Assembly: GCF_033100395.1 (NCBI RefSeq)
Contig: NZ_JAWLVJ010000017.1
Coordinates: 1-64,000 of the forward strand
Reading direction: 5' to 3'
Origin: Terasakiella sp033100395
Lineage (GTDB): Bacteria; Pseudomonadota; Alphaproteobacteria; Rhodospirillales; Terasakiellaceae
DNA length: 64,000 nucleotides
The notes below the pieces were generated by a model. That model was not told the origin of the DNA, did not search any database, and saw only the letters and a list, made by a program, of their open reading frames with translations. Each line of letters opens with the position of its first letter. The stretch's first letter is position 1. The translations under genes were made by a program, and so were the position numbers. Below are positions 24,751 through 34,952 of the stretch, in pieces.

Positions 24751-25783
24751 TACGGCAGGTGCCATCCTCACCATTGATCTGGATGTCATCAAATCCAACT
24801 ACAAAAGACTGTGTGAAGAACTGGGCGATGTGCCCTGTGCTGCTGTTGTCAAAGCAGATGGCTATGGCCTTGGCGTAGAACCTGTTGCCAAGGCTTTGTG
24901 GGAAGCAGGCGCGCGCACCTTTTTCATCGCACAGATTGACGAAGGCATCACCCTTCGCAAAGTTCTGCCGAAAGCAGACATCCATGTGCTGGTCGGCTTT
25001 CTGCCGGGCAGTGATGATGCCTTTAAAGACCACGACCTGATCCCGGTGTTGAACAGTCTTGATCAGATCAAACGCTGGAATAATCGATCCTTATGTGATC
25101 TGCATGTGGATACAGGCATGACACGTCTGGGGATTTCCCCTGATCAGGTTGATCAGGTTCCCGCTGATTTAAATGTTGATGTGCTGATGACCCATCTGGC
25201 CTGTGCCGATGATAAAGATCATCCGTTAACGCACGAACAGATCCGCACCTTCCGACAGGCACGCGAAAAATTGCCCTATAAACGGGCCAGCCTTGCCAAC
25301 TCGTCCGGTCTCTTTATCGGGCCGGAAGCGCATTTTGATCTGGGACGTCCCGGTTGTGCCCTTTATGGGGTCAATCCAACCCCGCATCAGGATAACCCGA
25401 TGGCTAACCCCGTGCGCTTGCAGGGTAAAATCGTGCAAGTGCATGAGATTGACACCCAAACAAGCGTTGGATATGGTGCAACCCATACTTTAAAAGCCGG
25501 GCAGAAACTTGCGACACTGGCATTAGGGTATGCGGATGGCTATCTGCGCAGTCTCAGTTCCAACGGGATGGTCTATATCGGGGACCAGCAAGTTCCCGTT
25601 GTGGGTCGGGTGTCCATGGATTTGATCTCCATCGATATCACTGGACTGGATTGCGAAGAAGGTCAGCTTGTTGATGTCATCGGACCACACAATCCACCGG
25701 ATGACCTGGCAAAGCGGGCTGGTACCATCGGCTATGAAATACTAACTAATCTGGGTGCGCGTTACAAACGTATCTATAAATAA
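24734..25783 (+). CDS. alr: Alanine racemase
   Basis: This PLP enzyme makes D-alanine for peptidoglycan. The PLP lysine is Lys40 in VVKADGYG, the second catalytic Tyr lies in SVGYGATH, and GRVSMDLISID follows. The 349-residue length is typical. The gene begins inside the 3' end of dnaB (ATG 24734, or ATG 24725), overlapping by 17 bases, so translation is probably coupled. dnaB-alr is a common alphaproteobacterial pair. Confidence 0.95.
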   Translation: MSPTIDTAGAILTIDLDVIKSNYKRLCEELGDVPCAAVVKADGYGLGVEPVAKALWEAGARTFFIAQIDEGITLRKVLPKADIHVLVGFLPGSDDAFKDHDLIPVLNSLDQIKRWNNRSLCDLHVDTGMTRLGISPDQVDQVPADLNVDVLMTHLACADDKDHPLTHEQIRTFRQAREKLPYKRASLANSSGLFIGPEAHFDLGRPGCALYGVNPTPHQDNPMANPVRLQGKIVQVHEIDTQTSVGYGATHTLKAGQKLATLALGYADGYLRSLSSNGMVYIGDQQVPVVGRVSMDLISIDITGLDCEEGQLVDVIGPHNPPDDLAKRAGTIGYEILTNLGARYKRIYK

Positions 25784-25834
25784 TAATGTCCAGAGCTCAT
25801 CTGGATGAAGCGGCAGGAAGAAGAGGGAATATTT

Positions 25835-28345
25835 ATGACATCACGTATCGCAAAGGCATATGATGCCCTGGTCCTGAACAATCCCTGGATTGTTCTTGTC
25901 CTGCTGCTGTCCCTTCTGGCTTTCTTCGGCTATCACACAAAAGATTTCAAGCTGGATGCCTCTGCTGATACGCTTTTGCTTGAAGATGATGCCGATCTTA
26001 AAAAATTCCGCCAAAACCGGGAACGCTATCCCGGTCAGGAATTGCTGCTGGTTACCTACACACCCAACAAAGACCTGTTTTCTGACGAAGCGCTAGAGCC
26101 GTTAAAGCAACTGCGCGAAGACCTGAAAAAAGTCAGCATTGTTGATACGGTCTTTACCATCCTAGATGCCCCGCTGTTTGTCAGTACCGATGACGATATC
26201 GAAGACTTGATCCGCAAAAGCCCAAGTCTGGAAAAACCGGATGTAGACAGAAGCCGTGCGCGTGAAGAACTGTTAAACAGTCCGGTCTATAAAGACCTTA
26301 TTGTCAGCTCAGACGGCAAAACCACAGCTGTGCTTCTGACGCTTGTGCCCAACAAATCATTTGGTGCTTTGCTTAAGTCCCGTAACGACCTGCGTGACAA
26401 ACAGCGTCTCACCGGTCTTTCACCTGAAGAAGCGCAGGAACTGGCAAGTGTCACTGAAAATTACGAACAAGAAAGTGCCGCTGTAAACGACAAGCGCCAT
26501 GAAGCCATCGTCCAGATCCGCGAGATCATGGAACCTTATCGCGAACACGGCACGCTGTATCTGGGTGGCCTGCCCATGATTACGGATGACACAGTCACTT
26601 ATGTGCGCAATGACCTGACCGTCTTTGGCGCAGGCGTTCTGGCCTTTCTGATCATTGTGCTTACCGCCATTTTCCGCAAACCTCGCTGGATTGCATTACC
26701 GTTGGTCAGCTGTTTCTATGCGGGTCTGACCATGATCGGTCTGCTTGGGTTTATGGGCTGGAAGGTGACGGTCATTTCATCCAACTTCCTTGCCCTCATG
26801 CTGATCATCACCATCTCGATGAACATTCATTTGATCGTGCGCTATCTTCAGCTTCATCGCGACCAACCCGATGATGATCAATATGCCCTGGTCAGAACCA
26901 CCGTCCACAAAATGGTGAAGCCCTGTCTCTATACGGCACTGACGACCATCATTGGATTTGGATCATTGGTCGTCAGTGGCATCAAACCCGTAATCGATTT
27001 TGGCTGGATGATGAGCGCAGGCCTGACGGTGACCTTTATCACGTCTTTCCTGCTGTTCCCCACCCTCTTGCTTTTGATCGGGAAGACCGGAACCAACCGC
27101 ACCATCAATCGTGATCGCTTCATGCTGCCGGAATATCTGGCGCGCATGACAGAATTTCATGGCAACAAAGTGCTGATTTTCGCCGTCATTCTTTGCGTAG
27201 TCAGCGGCATTGGTATCAGCCAGCTGCGGGTAGAAAACAGCTTCATCAACTATTTCAGTGAAGAGACCGAGATTTATCAGGGCTTGAAACTGATTGATGA
27301 AGACCTGGGCGGGACAACACCGCTGGAAGTCATCGTCAAGCTTGAAAGCGATGTTGAGGAACTCACTGCAGAAGACCTAGCCGAAATGACGGCAGAAGAG
27401 ATAGCCGAAGAACGCGCCTATATCGAAGCCCAACGCACCAAACCGGAACTATGGTTCACCCCTGAAAAGGTGAAGATGATTAAGCAAGCCCATGATTATC
27501 TGGACAGCTTACCCGAAACAGGCAAGGTCATGTCTTTTGCGACCTCCGTTCGTGTGGCAGAGAGCTTTGCCAAGAAAGAACTGGATGGGTTTGAACTGGC
27601 CCTTCTTTACAGCCAACTGCCCGAAGCTGTGCGCTCTGCCCTGGTTGACCCTTACCTTTCCATCCCCAATAACGAGATGCGCCTGGAAGTGCGTATTCTG
27701 GATTCCAAACCGGATTTACGCCGTGCTGACCTGCTTGAAAAAATCCGCGATGATCTGAATAAAGAAAACGGCTTTAAGGAACTCAGCGACTATAAATATA
27801 TGGTCAATGATGTAGAGGTCAGTGGCCTGCTGGTTCTCTATAACAACATGCTGCAAAGCCTCTTTAGCTCCCAGATTAAATCCATTGGTGTGGTGATGCT
27901 TGGGATTGGCATCATGTTCATGATCCTTTTTCGCTCCGTCACCCTCTCCGTCATCGGGATCGTGCCGAACCTGTTGGGCGCAGCCGCCGTTCTGGGTGTC
28001 ATGGGGCTTTCAAAAATCCCGCTGGATATGATGACTATTACGGTTGCGGCCATCACCATTGGTATCGCGGTGGATAACGGCATTCACTATATCTATCGCT
28101 TCCGCGAAGAATACGCCAAGAACGCCAGCTATGAAGAAACCCTGCATATTTGCCATGCCAGCATCGGCAAGGCGGTTTTCTACACCACTATGACCATCAT
28201 CTTTGGTTTCTCCATCCTGATGATGTCCAACTTCATCCCGACTATCTATTTCGGTGTCCTGACCGGGGCTGCCATGTTTATTGCTTTGCTGGCTGCGCTC
28301 ACTGTGCTGCCAAAACTGATTCTGTGGTGGAAGCCCTTTGGCTGA
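25835..28345 (+). CDS. MMPL/RND-superfamily exporter
   Basis: This is an 836-residue inner-membrane protein with two repeats, each of one helix, a large periplasmic loop and five helices. The first helix is about 20-40, the first cluster begins near 265 and the second cluster near 690 (SQIKSIGVVMLGIGIMFMIL). Asp-bearing helices (ITIGIAVDNGIHYIYRF) match the proton-relay helix of the MMPL/COG1033 group. Such proteins move lipids or hydrophobic compounds, and HpnN-type hopanoid exporters belong here. The substrate is unknown and no adaptor is adjacent. The second periplasmic loop contains a Glu-rich insert (LTAEDLAEMTAEEIAEE). ATG 25835 follows AGAGGGA. Confidence 0.85.
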   Translation: MTSRIAKAYDALVLNNPWIVLVLLLSLLAFFGYHTKDFKLDASADTLLLEDDADLKKFRQNRERYPGQELLLVTYTPNKDLFSDEALEPLKQLREDLKKVSIVDTVFTILDAPLFVSTDDDIEDLIRKSPSLEKPDVDRSRAREELLNSPVYKDLIVSSDGKTTAVLLTLVPNKSFGALLKSRNDLRDKQRLTGLSPEEAQELASVTENYEQESAAVNDKRHEAIVQIREIMEPYREHGTLYLGGLPMITDDTVTYVRNDLTVFGAGVLAFLIIVLTAIFRKPRWIALPLVSCFYAGLTMIGLLGFMGWKVTVISSNFLALMLIITISMNIHLIVRYLQLHRDQPDDDQYALVRTTVHKMVKPCLYTALTTIIGFGSLVVSGIKPVIDFGWMMSAGLTVTFITSFLLFPTLLLLIGKTGTNRTINRDRFMLPEYLARMTEFHGNKVLIFAVILCVVSGIGISQLRVENSFINYFSEETEIYQGLKLIDEDLGGTTPLEVIVKLESDVEELTAEDLAEMTAEEIAEERAYIEAQRTKPELWFTPEKVKMIKQAHDYLDSLPETGKVMSFATSVRVAESFAKKELDGFELALLYSQLPEAVRSALVDPYLSIPNNEMRLEVRILDSKPDLRRADLLEKIRDDLNKENGFKELSDYKYMVNDVEVSGLLVLYNNMLQSLFSSQIKSIGVVMLGIGIMFMILFRSVTLSVIGIVPNLLGAAAVLGVMGLSKIPLDMMTITVAAITIGIAVDNGIHYIYRFREEYAKNASYEETLHICHASIGKAVFYTTMTIIFGFSILMMSNFIPTIYFGVLTGAAMFIALLAALTVLPKLILWWKPFG

Positions 28346-28412
28346 GTGTAAATAGTAAGCGGAAAGAAAAAGTTCTTCTTTTGTTCCAATTCAAAATATG
28401 GCATACATACCC

Positions 28413-28502
28413 TCACACCTGTCACCCCGCACCCGTTGCGGGGTTATGGGTAGAAGCAGGAACGTGGCCTAACCCCTTGTCGCGCAACAGGTGCGCGATG
28501 AC
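28413..28502. repeat. REP-like palindromic pair before radA
   Basis: This 215-base gap holds two hairpin-forming units: GTCACCCCGCACCCGTTGCGGGG near 28425-28445 (CCCCGCA/TGCGGGG), and GTCGCGCAACAGGTGCGCGATGAC near 28478-28501 (TCGCGCA/TGCGCGA). The outer GTCA and TGAC ends resemble the element at 13683. It may act as a boundary between the exporter and radA. Confidence 0.55.
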
Positions 28503-28559
28503 AAACAGGTAACAGTTCTCTGGCTTTAAACACTCAATACGAAGAAAGCCTCCTCTCCC

Positions 28560-29945
28560 ATGCCTAAAATCAAATCCACCTTCGCCTGTCAGTCCTGCGG
28601 TGCCACGTATAACAAATGGCAGGGGCAATGTAGTGCCTGTGGGGAATGGAATACGCTTTCTGAAGAAGCAGCGCCGGAAAGCATCCCCAAAGGCATGGGT
28701 ACGGCCAAGGGACGCAAGATTGAATTTGTCGCCCTTGAAGGTGAAGAAAAAACACCGCCACGTCGCATCACCAACATCGGGGAATTTGACCGGGTCTGTG
28801 GCGGCGGTCTGGTGCCGGGGTCGGTCATTCTGGTCGGTGGTGATCCGGGGATCGGGAAATCGACCATCCTGTTGCAGGTGATGGCCCAACTTTCAAAGAA
28901 TTATAACAGCGCCTATATCTCGGGCGAGGAAGCGATTGATCAGGTGCGCCTGCGTGCCCGTCGTCTGGGTCAGGAAAAGGCCACGGTCAAGCTGGCTTCT
29001 GCCACCAATGTGCGCAACATCCTGACGACACTGGGCGAAGAAAAGCCGGATGTTGTCGTGCTTGATTCCATTCAGACACTTTATATTGATACACTGGACA
29101 GTGCACCGGGCACAGTCTCTCAAGTACGATCATCGGGCAACGAATTGATCCGCGATGCCAAAAAACATGGTTATGTCCTGTTCCTTGTTGGTCACGTCAC
29201 CAAGGAAGGTACCATCGCAGGCCCGCGTGTGCTGGAACATATGGTGGATACGGTACTTTATTTCGAAGGCGACCGAGGCCACCAGTTTAGAATTCTGCGC
29301 GGCGTTAAAAACCGTTTTGGGGCGACCGATGAAATCGGTGTCTTTGAAATGACTGAAGGCGGCCTGCAGGAAGTCCCCAACCCGTCCGCCCTGTTCCTGT
29401 CGGATCGCAAAGGGGATGTCACCGGGTCCTGTGTCTTTGCGGGAATCGAAGGCTCCCGTCCTATGCTGGTGGAGGTTCAGGCCCTGCTATCGCCTTCTGC
29501 CCTCGCCACACCACGCCGTGCTGTGGTCGGTTGGGACAGTTCGCGCCTTGCCATGATCATGGCGGTTTTTGATACCCGATGTGGGTTGGGAATGGGCGGT
29601 CATGACGTCTATCTGAACATCGCAGGCGGACTTAAAATCAATGAACCCGCGGCTGACCTGGCTGTCGCTGCCGCCCTTGCATCTTCTTTAAGTGGGGTCG
29701 CCGTCCCGCAGGAAACGGTGATTTTTGGTGAAATTGGCCTATCCGGTGAAGTACGTGCGGTGGGACAAACGGAACTTCGATTAAAAGAAGCCGCCAAGCT
29801 TGGTTTCACCCGCGCCATCATTCCGGAACGTCAGAAACGCGGTAAAAAAGAAATGGATAAATCCTTAAAAGACAGCGGTCTGGAAATTTGGGAAATCGGA
29901 CATGTACAAGAACTGTTGTCTTTCTTCCCAATGAAGGATACATAA
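28560..29945 (+). CDS. radA: DNA repair protein RadA
   Basis: RadA promotes branch migration in recombinational repair. The 461-residue protein has an N-terminal C4 zinc finger (Cys10, 13, 24, 27), Walker A GDPGIGKST, the RadA-specific KNRFG motif in LRGVKNRFGATDE, and a C-terminal Lon-like domain with GGLKINEPAADL. It heads the radA-cvpA-purF arrangement that is frequent in alphaproteobacteria. Confidence 0.96.
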   Translation: MPKIKSTFACQSCGATYNKWQGQCSACGEWNTLSEEAAPESIPKGMGTAKGRKIEFVALEGEEKTPPRRITNIGEFDRVCGGGLVPGSVILVGGDPGIGKSTILLQVMAQLSKNYNSAYISGEEAIDQVRLRARRLGQEKATVKLASATNVRNILTTLGEEKPDVVVLDSIQTLYIDTLDSAPGTVSQVRSSGNELIRDAKKHGYVLFLVGHVTKEGTIAGPRVLEHMVDTVLYFEGDRGHQFRILRGVKNRFGATDEIGVFEMTEGGLQEVPNPSALFLSDRKGDVTGSCVFAGIEGSRPMLVEVQALLSPSALATPRRAVVGWDSSRLAMIMAVFDTRCGLGMGGHDVYLNIAGGLKINEPAADLAVAAALASSLSGVAVPQETVIFGEIGLSGEVRAVGQTELRLKEAAKLGFTRAIIPERQKRGKKEMDKSLKDSGLEIWEIGHVQELLSFFPMKDT

Positions 29946-29980
29946 TCCCCTAGATTTTTTTAGCGCGGAAAAATATCTTT

Positions 29981-30658
29981 ATGGAAAATCTTCCGATCAG
30001 TATCACCGACATCGCCGTTGGCGTGATTCTGCTTTTGTCCGGCCTGTTGGCCCTGACCCGTGGTTTTGTGCACGAAACCCTATCCATCGGATCCTGGTTG
30101 GGTGCCGCCTTTGCCGGGCTTTATGGCTTCCCTTATGTTCGCCCCTATATGCGTGAACTGATTGAGACAGAGATCATCGCCGATGTTGTTGCCGGTGCAG
30201 GTACCTTCATCGTTGCCTTGATCGTGCTGACCATCGTCACCAAGTTAGTAGCAGAACAAGTACAAGGCAGTGCCTTGAACCCGCTGGATCGCAGTCTTGG
30301 TTTTGTCTTTGGCCTGTTGCGTGGTGTTGTCATTGTCTGTCTGCTTTATACAGCCGTTGAATGGATGATCCCGCCAGCCAAGCAACCTGTATGGTTGCGT
30401 GATGCCAAATCCATGCCGCTGATTGAGCAGGGATCAGCCTTTTTGAAGGGTTTAATCCCGTCTGATGCGGGTGAGCGCATCGCAAATGAAGCCGAAGATA
30501 TCCGCGATCAGTCAAATAATGCGCTCCAATTGAAAAAAACATTCGATAAAATGCTGACCCCGGAAGCGAAATCGGATACAAGCACCGCAAATGACCCACA
30601 AGGATATGATCAACAGGAACGTAAAGACCTGGATCGCCTTATCCGCAACGCCCAGTAA
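29981..30658 (+). CDS. cvpA: CvpA family membrane protein
   Basis: This 225-residue protein has four hydrophobic segments in the first about 130 residues (starting ITDIAVGVILLLSGLLAL) and a polar C-terminal tail. CvpA is named for colicin V production and has been linked to envelope and bile-salt tolerance, but its biochemical role is unsettled. Its position directly upstream of purF is the classical context. The gap to purF is 15 bases. Confidence 0.88.
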   Translation: MENLPISITDIAVGVILLLSGLLALTRGFVHETLSIGSWLGAAFAGLYGFPYVRPYMRELIETEIIADVVAGAGTFIVALIVLTIVTKLVAEQVQGSALNPLDRSLGFVFGLLRGVVIVCLLYTAVEWMIPPAKQPVWLRDAKSMPLIEQGSAFLKGLIPSDAGERIANEAEDIRDQSNNALQLKKTFDKMLTPEAKSDTSTANDPQGYDQQERKDLDRLIRNAQ

Positions 30659-30673
30659 TGAGCTTTGAGAAAC

Positions 30674-32155
30674 ATGACCGATATTGACCATATGACCACC
30701 AACCCCTTCGACGACGACAAACTGCACGAAGAGTGCGGCGTCTTTGGCATCTACGGACATAAAGAGGCCGCCGCCCACGTGGCCCTTGGCCTGCATGCCC
30801 TGCAACACCGTGGACAGGAAGCCTGCGGCATTTTCTCTTACGATGGAAAACAGTTCCATTCTCACAAAGCCATGGGGCTGGTTGGTGACAACTTCTCAGA
30901 TGGCGCGGTGATGGACCAGCTCAAGGGCAACACCTCCATCGGGCACGTGCGTTACGCCACAACAGGCGGCACCGTTCTTCGCAACGTCCAGCCGTTATTT
31001 GCTGAATTTGAATTTGGTGGTTTCACCATTGCCCATAACGGGAACCTGACCAATACGCAAGCTGTTCGCCGCACGCTGGTACGTCGTGGCTGTATCTTCC
31101 AATCAGATATGGATACCGAAGTCATCGTTCATCTGGTGGCGGTAAGCTTGTATGCAACCGTTGAAGATCGCCTGATCGATGCACTACGCCAAATCGAAGG
31201 CGCTTATTCTCTGGTTGCCATGACCAAAGACGGCATCATCGGGGTGCGCGATCCAAACGGTGTGCGCCCGCTGTGTCTGGGCAAGCTGGATGACACCTAC
31301 ATTCTGGCTTCAGAATCCTGTGCGTTTGACATCATCGGTGCCGAGTTTGTGCGCGATGTTGAACCGGGCGAAGTTGTGATCATCAACAAGGATGGCGTTA
31401 AATCCATCAAGCCATTTGGTCAGAACCCCAGCCGTTTCTGTGTGTTTGAATATATCTATTTCGCGCGTCCCGATTCTCAGATCGAAAATCGCAGCGTCTA
31501 TGAAGTGCGCAAAGCCATTGGCGCGGAACTATCGCGTGAAAGCGGTGTGGACGCCGACATGGTCGTGCCCGTGCCGGATTCTGGTGTGCCATCTGCCATC
31601 GGTTATGCGGCTGAAGCCAATATCGCGTTTGAACTGGGCATCATTCGTAACCACTATGTGGGCCGGACCTTCATTGAACCGACACAGGATATCCGTCACC
31701 TGGGCGTGCGTCTGAAACACAACGCCAATATCCCAAGTGTGAAGGGCAAGCGTATTATCCTGGTTGATGATTCTATCGTTCGCGGGACAACATCCAAAAA
31801 GATCGTTGATATGATGCGTCAGGCGGGTGCTGCCGAAGTCCATATGCGGATTTCCAGCCCGCCAACCGCATGGCCTTGTTTCTACGGCATTGATACGCCA
31901 AAGCGTGAAAAGCTGCTGGCAGGTAAACATAGCGTGGAAGAAATGGCGGACATCATTGGTGCGGACAGCCTTGCCTTTATCTCTATCGACGGCATGTACC
32001 GTGCGGTTGGGGAAGCCAAACGTGACAACGATAATCCACAATTCTGTGACGCCTGCTTCACCGGGGAATACCCAACCCGCCTGCAGGACCATGATGATGA
32101 AGTTGCGGATGAAAGCCAGCCAAGCCTGCCCCTGCTGGCTGAAAAAGGAAACTAA
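30674..32155 (+). CDS. purF: Amidophosphoribosyltransferase
   Basis: PurF makes phosphoribosylamine from PRPP and glutamine, the first committed step of purine synthesis. The glutaminase nucleophile is Cys21 (EECGVFGIYG), preceded by a short propeptide. The PRPP loop is IILVDDSIVRGTTSKK, with VPVPDSGVPSAIGYA before it. ATG 30674 is taken over TTG 30665; ATG 30692 is also possible. About 493 residues is normal. A short-chain reductase gene follows after five bases. Confidence 0.95.
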   Translation: MTDIDHMTTNPFDDDKLHEECGVFGIYGHKEAAAHVALGLHALQHRGQEACGIFSYDGKQFHSHKAMGLVGDNFSDGAVMDQLKGNTSIGHVRYATTGGTVLRNVQPLFAEFEFGGFTIAHNGNLTNTQAVRRTLVRRGCIFQSDMDTEVIVHLVAVSLYATVEDRLIDALRQIEGAYSLVAMTKDGIIGVRDPNGVRPLCLGKLDDTYILASESCAFDIIGAEFVRDVEPGEVVIINKDGVKSIKPFGQNPSRFCVFEYIYFARPDSQIENRSVYEVRKAIGAELSRESGVDADMVVPVPDSGVPSAIGYAAEANIAFELGIIRNHYVGRTFIEPTQDIRHLGVRLKHNANIPSVKGKRIILVDDSIVRGTTSKKIVDMMRQAGAAEVHMRISSPPTAWPCFYGIDTPKREKLLAGKHSVEEMADIIGADSLAFISIDGMYRAVGEAKRDNDNPQFCDACFTGEYPTRLQDHDDEVADESQPSLPLLAEKGN

Positions 32156-32160
32156 GTCCC

Positions 32161-32874
32161 ATGGCAAAAGCATTAGAAGGCAAAATTGCCCTGATCACCG
32201 GGGCATCGCGAGGTATTGGCCGTGCTGTGGCTTTGCGTTACGCAGCTGAAGGCGCACATGTCATTCTGGTTGCCAAGACCATTGCAGCCCTTGAAGAACT
32301 GGATGATGAAATTCAGGCCATCGGCGGGTCCGCAACTCTCGTGCCCATGAACCTGCGTGAATTCGACAAAATCGATCAAATGGGCCAGGCGCTTTATGAC
32401 CGTTTCGGCAAGATCGACATTCTGGTCGGCAACGCTGGTGTACTGGGTGATATCACCCCTATGTCACATCTGAAGGTGAAGATGTGGAACGAAGTGATGG
32501 ACGTGAATGTGACGGCCAACTGGCGCCTGATCCGATCCATGGAACCACTTCTCAAGCAATCTGATGCAGGTCGTGCGATTTTCCTGTCCAGCGGCACCAC
32601 CAAAGCGCCACGCGCTTACTGGGCAGCTTATGCGGTTTCCAAAGCTGCGCTTGAAAATATGGCACAAACCTGGGCGATGGAACTGAACAAGACCAACGTC
32701 AAGGTCAACCTGATTGACCCCGGCGCCACCAAGACCCGCATGCGCGCCCAAGCCTACCCAGGTGAAAACCCGGATACACTGAAAGATCCGGAAGCGCTGA
32801 ACGACCTGTTCGTCGAACTGGCGCTGCCATCTTGTGAAAAACAAGGCGAAATCGTTCGCTTTAACGATCTTTAA
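32161..32874 (+). CDS. Short-chain dehydrogenase/reductase downstream of purF
   Basis: This is a 237-residue classical SDR with TGASRGIG (14-21), GNAGVLG, FLSSGTTK and YAVSKAALENMAQ. An SDR of this subfamily follows purF in many alphaproteobacteria, so it is a conserved operon partner. The substrate is unknown, and no nucleotide pathway step obviously requires it. The gene ends at a strong terminator shared with the convergent chemoreceptor. Confidence 0.88.
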   Translation: MAKALEGKIALITGASRGIGRAVALRYAAEGAHVILVAKTIAALEELDDEIQAIGGSATLVPMNLREFDKIDQMGQALYDRFGKIDILVGNAGVLGDITPMSHLKVKMWNEVMDVNVTANWRLIRSMEPLLKQSDAGRAIFLSSGTTKAPRAYWAAYAVSKAALENMAQTWAMELNKTNVKVNLIDPGATKTRMRAQAYPGENPDTLKDPEALNDLFVELALPSCEKQGEIVRFNDL

Positions 32875-32904
32875 AAAAGGGCCCAAATATCGGGCCCTTT
32901 TTTT
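32873..32904. terminator. Bidirectional terminator
   Basis: AAAGGGCCC (32876-32884) pairs with GGGCCCTTT (32892-32900) around a seven-base loop, with A-run and T-run flanks. It sits between the convergent SDR and chemoreceptor genes and can serve both. Confidence 0.9.
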
Positions 32905-34952
32905 CATTCCGAATAAGCATGTGCGGTAGATCGAATATTCTCCACCACACTTGCCAGACTTTCACGCAAAACCATGACCTGATCCTGTGTGCTTTTTGAT
33001 GCTTTGCTCAGGCTTTGCGCCAGGTTCAAAGACTCGTTTGTATTATCCACACAGGTATGAACCGTGCCCACGCTGCTGGTGGAAATGGACGTGGTGTCCT
33101 GCACATTCCTTGAAATCTCAGACGTTTCTTCACCCTGCTGATAAGCCGCGTTGGAGACTTTTTCGGATACATGGGTGAGTTTGCCAAACGTATCTTCAAA
33201 GACCGCAATCACACCCATAACATTTTCCACAGACAAGTTGATGCCTTTCACGTTTTTGGAAATGCCATCCACAGCCTTGGCCGTCTGATCAGAAAGTGAT
33301 TTTACCTCGCTTGCCACAACAGCAAAGCCCTTGCCTGCATTACCTGCACGCGCTGCTTCGATCGTGGCGTTGAGGGCCAACAGATTGGTCTGTTCCGCAA
33401 TATCGGTGATCAGTTCCACCACCTCGCGGATTTCATAGGCGTTGGTTTGCAGCTGGGCGGCCACTTCGGTGGCTTCTTTCACCTGCATATGGGCGCGTTT
33501 GGACACATCGGCGCTGTAGGTAATCTGCATGGAAATCTCTTCCGCCGACTTGGAGAGTTTTTCAGCAGCACCTGAAATGGTCTGCAGATTACCATGGGTC
33601 GTTTCCGCACCGGATGAAATCGCCATCAGACCTTCATGCACGGTAGAAGATGAACTGGTCATATCTTCAGACATGTCACTGACCTTATTGGCTTCTTTTT
33701 CAACAACCTGCAGGGCCTGACCAACCACTTTTTCGATATTGCTTGCCAGTTCTTCCAGTTCCAGCACGCGTTTTGCCGCGCGTTCCTGTTTGCGCTTTTC
33801 CCGGGCAGCCGCCGCATTTCTACGTTCCAGCGCATTCTGTTTAAAGATTTCCAGCGTCTTGGACATTTCGCCAATCTCATCAGCTTCTGCCTTGGGAATG
33901 GGGCAATCCAGTTCCCCTGCGGCCAGTTTGCCCATGGTGTCATTCAGTTCTTTCAACCGCTTGATAACTTTTTTAGACACATAAAACACAACGATCAACA
34001 CCGGGACCACAAGACCAATGACCGCGATGATGCTAAGGTAAACATTGGCATTCATCATCTGCTGATTCAAATCCCCAACCGTGCCACCCACGTCTTTGCG
34101 TGCATCAATATGGATGGCGTTGACATTTTCTTTCATGGCAAGCCCGGTTGAAACGGCCTGATCCAGAATGGATTTGATGGAACGGTTGGACGCCAGCATG
34201 TTCTTGCGCAATTCCAAAACACCGCCTGTGCCATCCAATTCCCCCCCCAGAGCTTTCAAATCCCCCAGAATACCTTTCATACCACCTGTCTGTTGTTCAC
34301 CGACCGAGGCTTCAAATTCCATCATCTGAGCGACATAGCGCATGGGCCAGAGGTTCATCATGGCTTCATCCACTTCTTCAATGGCATCACGCAGTAAAGT
34401 CAGAGAGGTCGAGAAGTGCTTTTGGGAAACTTCAACCGACTGCCCCGTCTGGGCAACCGATTGGGCGATCAGCGCATCGCCATTACTGGACAAATCCTTG
34501 ATCTTGCTGCGCACCTGTCCAAGATCGGCACGCAGGCCCAGACGATGTGTGACGGCTGCGTCCAATTCTTTGTGCAGGACAATCAGTTTTTGGATGTTCT
34601 GTTCCAGCCCTTCATAACGTTTGGGGGAATCGCTGCTTTTGATCATCATCTCAAGACGATTATTCAGATTGGCAATGGCCCCCTGAATTTCCGCATTGGC
34701 ATGTTTTTGCGCGGCGAAATGTTCCGCACGGGCCAGAATGGGCAATTGGCTGATCACCCCTTGCGCATCACCGGATAATTGCAAAGCTTCGGTCAGCGGC
34801 GGATATTTTTCATCCACCAGCGTTTCAACAGAGGTTGTGATCAATTGAAAGGTCACATAAGCAATCACACTTGAAATCACCGCCAGCGCCCCAACGGCTG
34901 AAAAAGCGACATATAGTCTGCCACGCACACCTAGAATATATTTTGCCGACAT
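32904..34952 (-). CDS. Methyl-accepting chemotaxis protein with helical sensor domain
   Basis: This is a 682-residue receptor: first membrane helix about 14-37, a long periplasmic four-helix-type region (about 40-305), a second helix (YLSIIAVIGLVVPVLIVVF), HAMP, and a cytoplasmic signalling domain with the conserved hairpin tip (AEQTNLLALNATIEAARAG). The C-terminus has no CheR-binding pentapeptide. ATG 34952 is chosen because GGGAGA precedes it and the first helix follows. No cognate che genes are in the window. The ligand is unknown. Confidence 0.92.
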   Translation of the reverse strand: MSAKYILGVRGRLYVAFSAVGALAVISSVIAYVTFQLITTSVETLVDEKYPPLTEALQLSGDAQGVISQLPILARAEHFAAQKHANAEIQGAIANLNNRLEMMIKSSDSPKRYEGLEQNIQKLIVLHKELDAAVTHRLGLRADLGQVRSKIKDLSSNGDALIAQSVAQTGQSVEVSQKHFSTSLTLLRDAIEEVDEAMMNLWPMRYVAQMMEFEASVGEQQTGGMKGILGDLKALGGELDGTGGVLELRKNMLASNRSIKSILDQAVSTGLAMKENVNAIHIDARKDVGGTVGDLNQQMMNANVYLSIIAVIGLVVPVLIVVFYVSKKVIKRLKELNDTMGKLAAGELDCPIPKAEADEIGEMSKTLEIFKQNALERRNAAAAREKRKQERAAKRVLELEELASNIEKVVGQALQVVEKEANKVSDMSEDMTSSSSTVHEGLMAISSGAETTHGNLQTISGAAEKLSKSAEEISMQITYSADVSKRAHMQVKEATEVAAQLQTNAYEIREVVELITDIAEQTNLLALNATIEAARAGNAGKGFAVVASEVKSLSDQTAKAVDGISKNVKGINLSVENVMGVIAVFEDTFGKLTHVSEKVSNAAYQQGEETSEISRNVQDTTSISTSSVGTVHTCVDNTNESLNLAQSLSKASKSTQDQVMVLRESLASVVENIRSTAHAYSE

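Noticed and set aside
28413..28502. Repeats that might be a CRISPR remnant
   Set aside because: The units are inverted palindromes without equal spacers or direct repeats; no cas genes are in the window.
31529..32173. 214-codon frame opposite purF
   Set aside because: Antisense to conserved purF sequence, rich in His, Phe and Asn as expected for a shadow frame.
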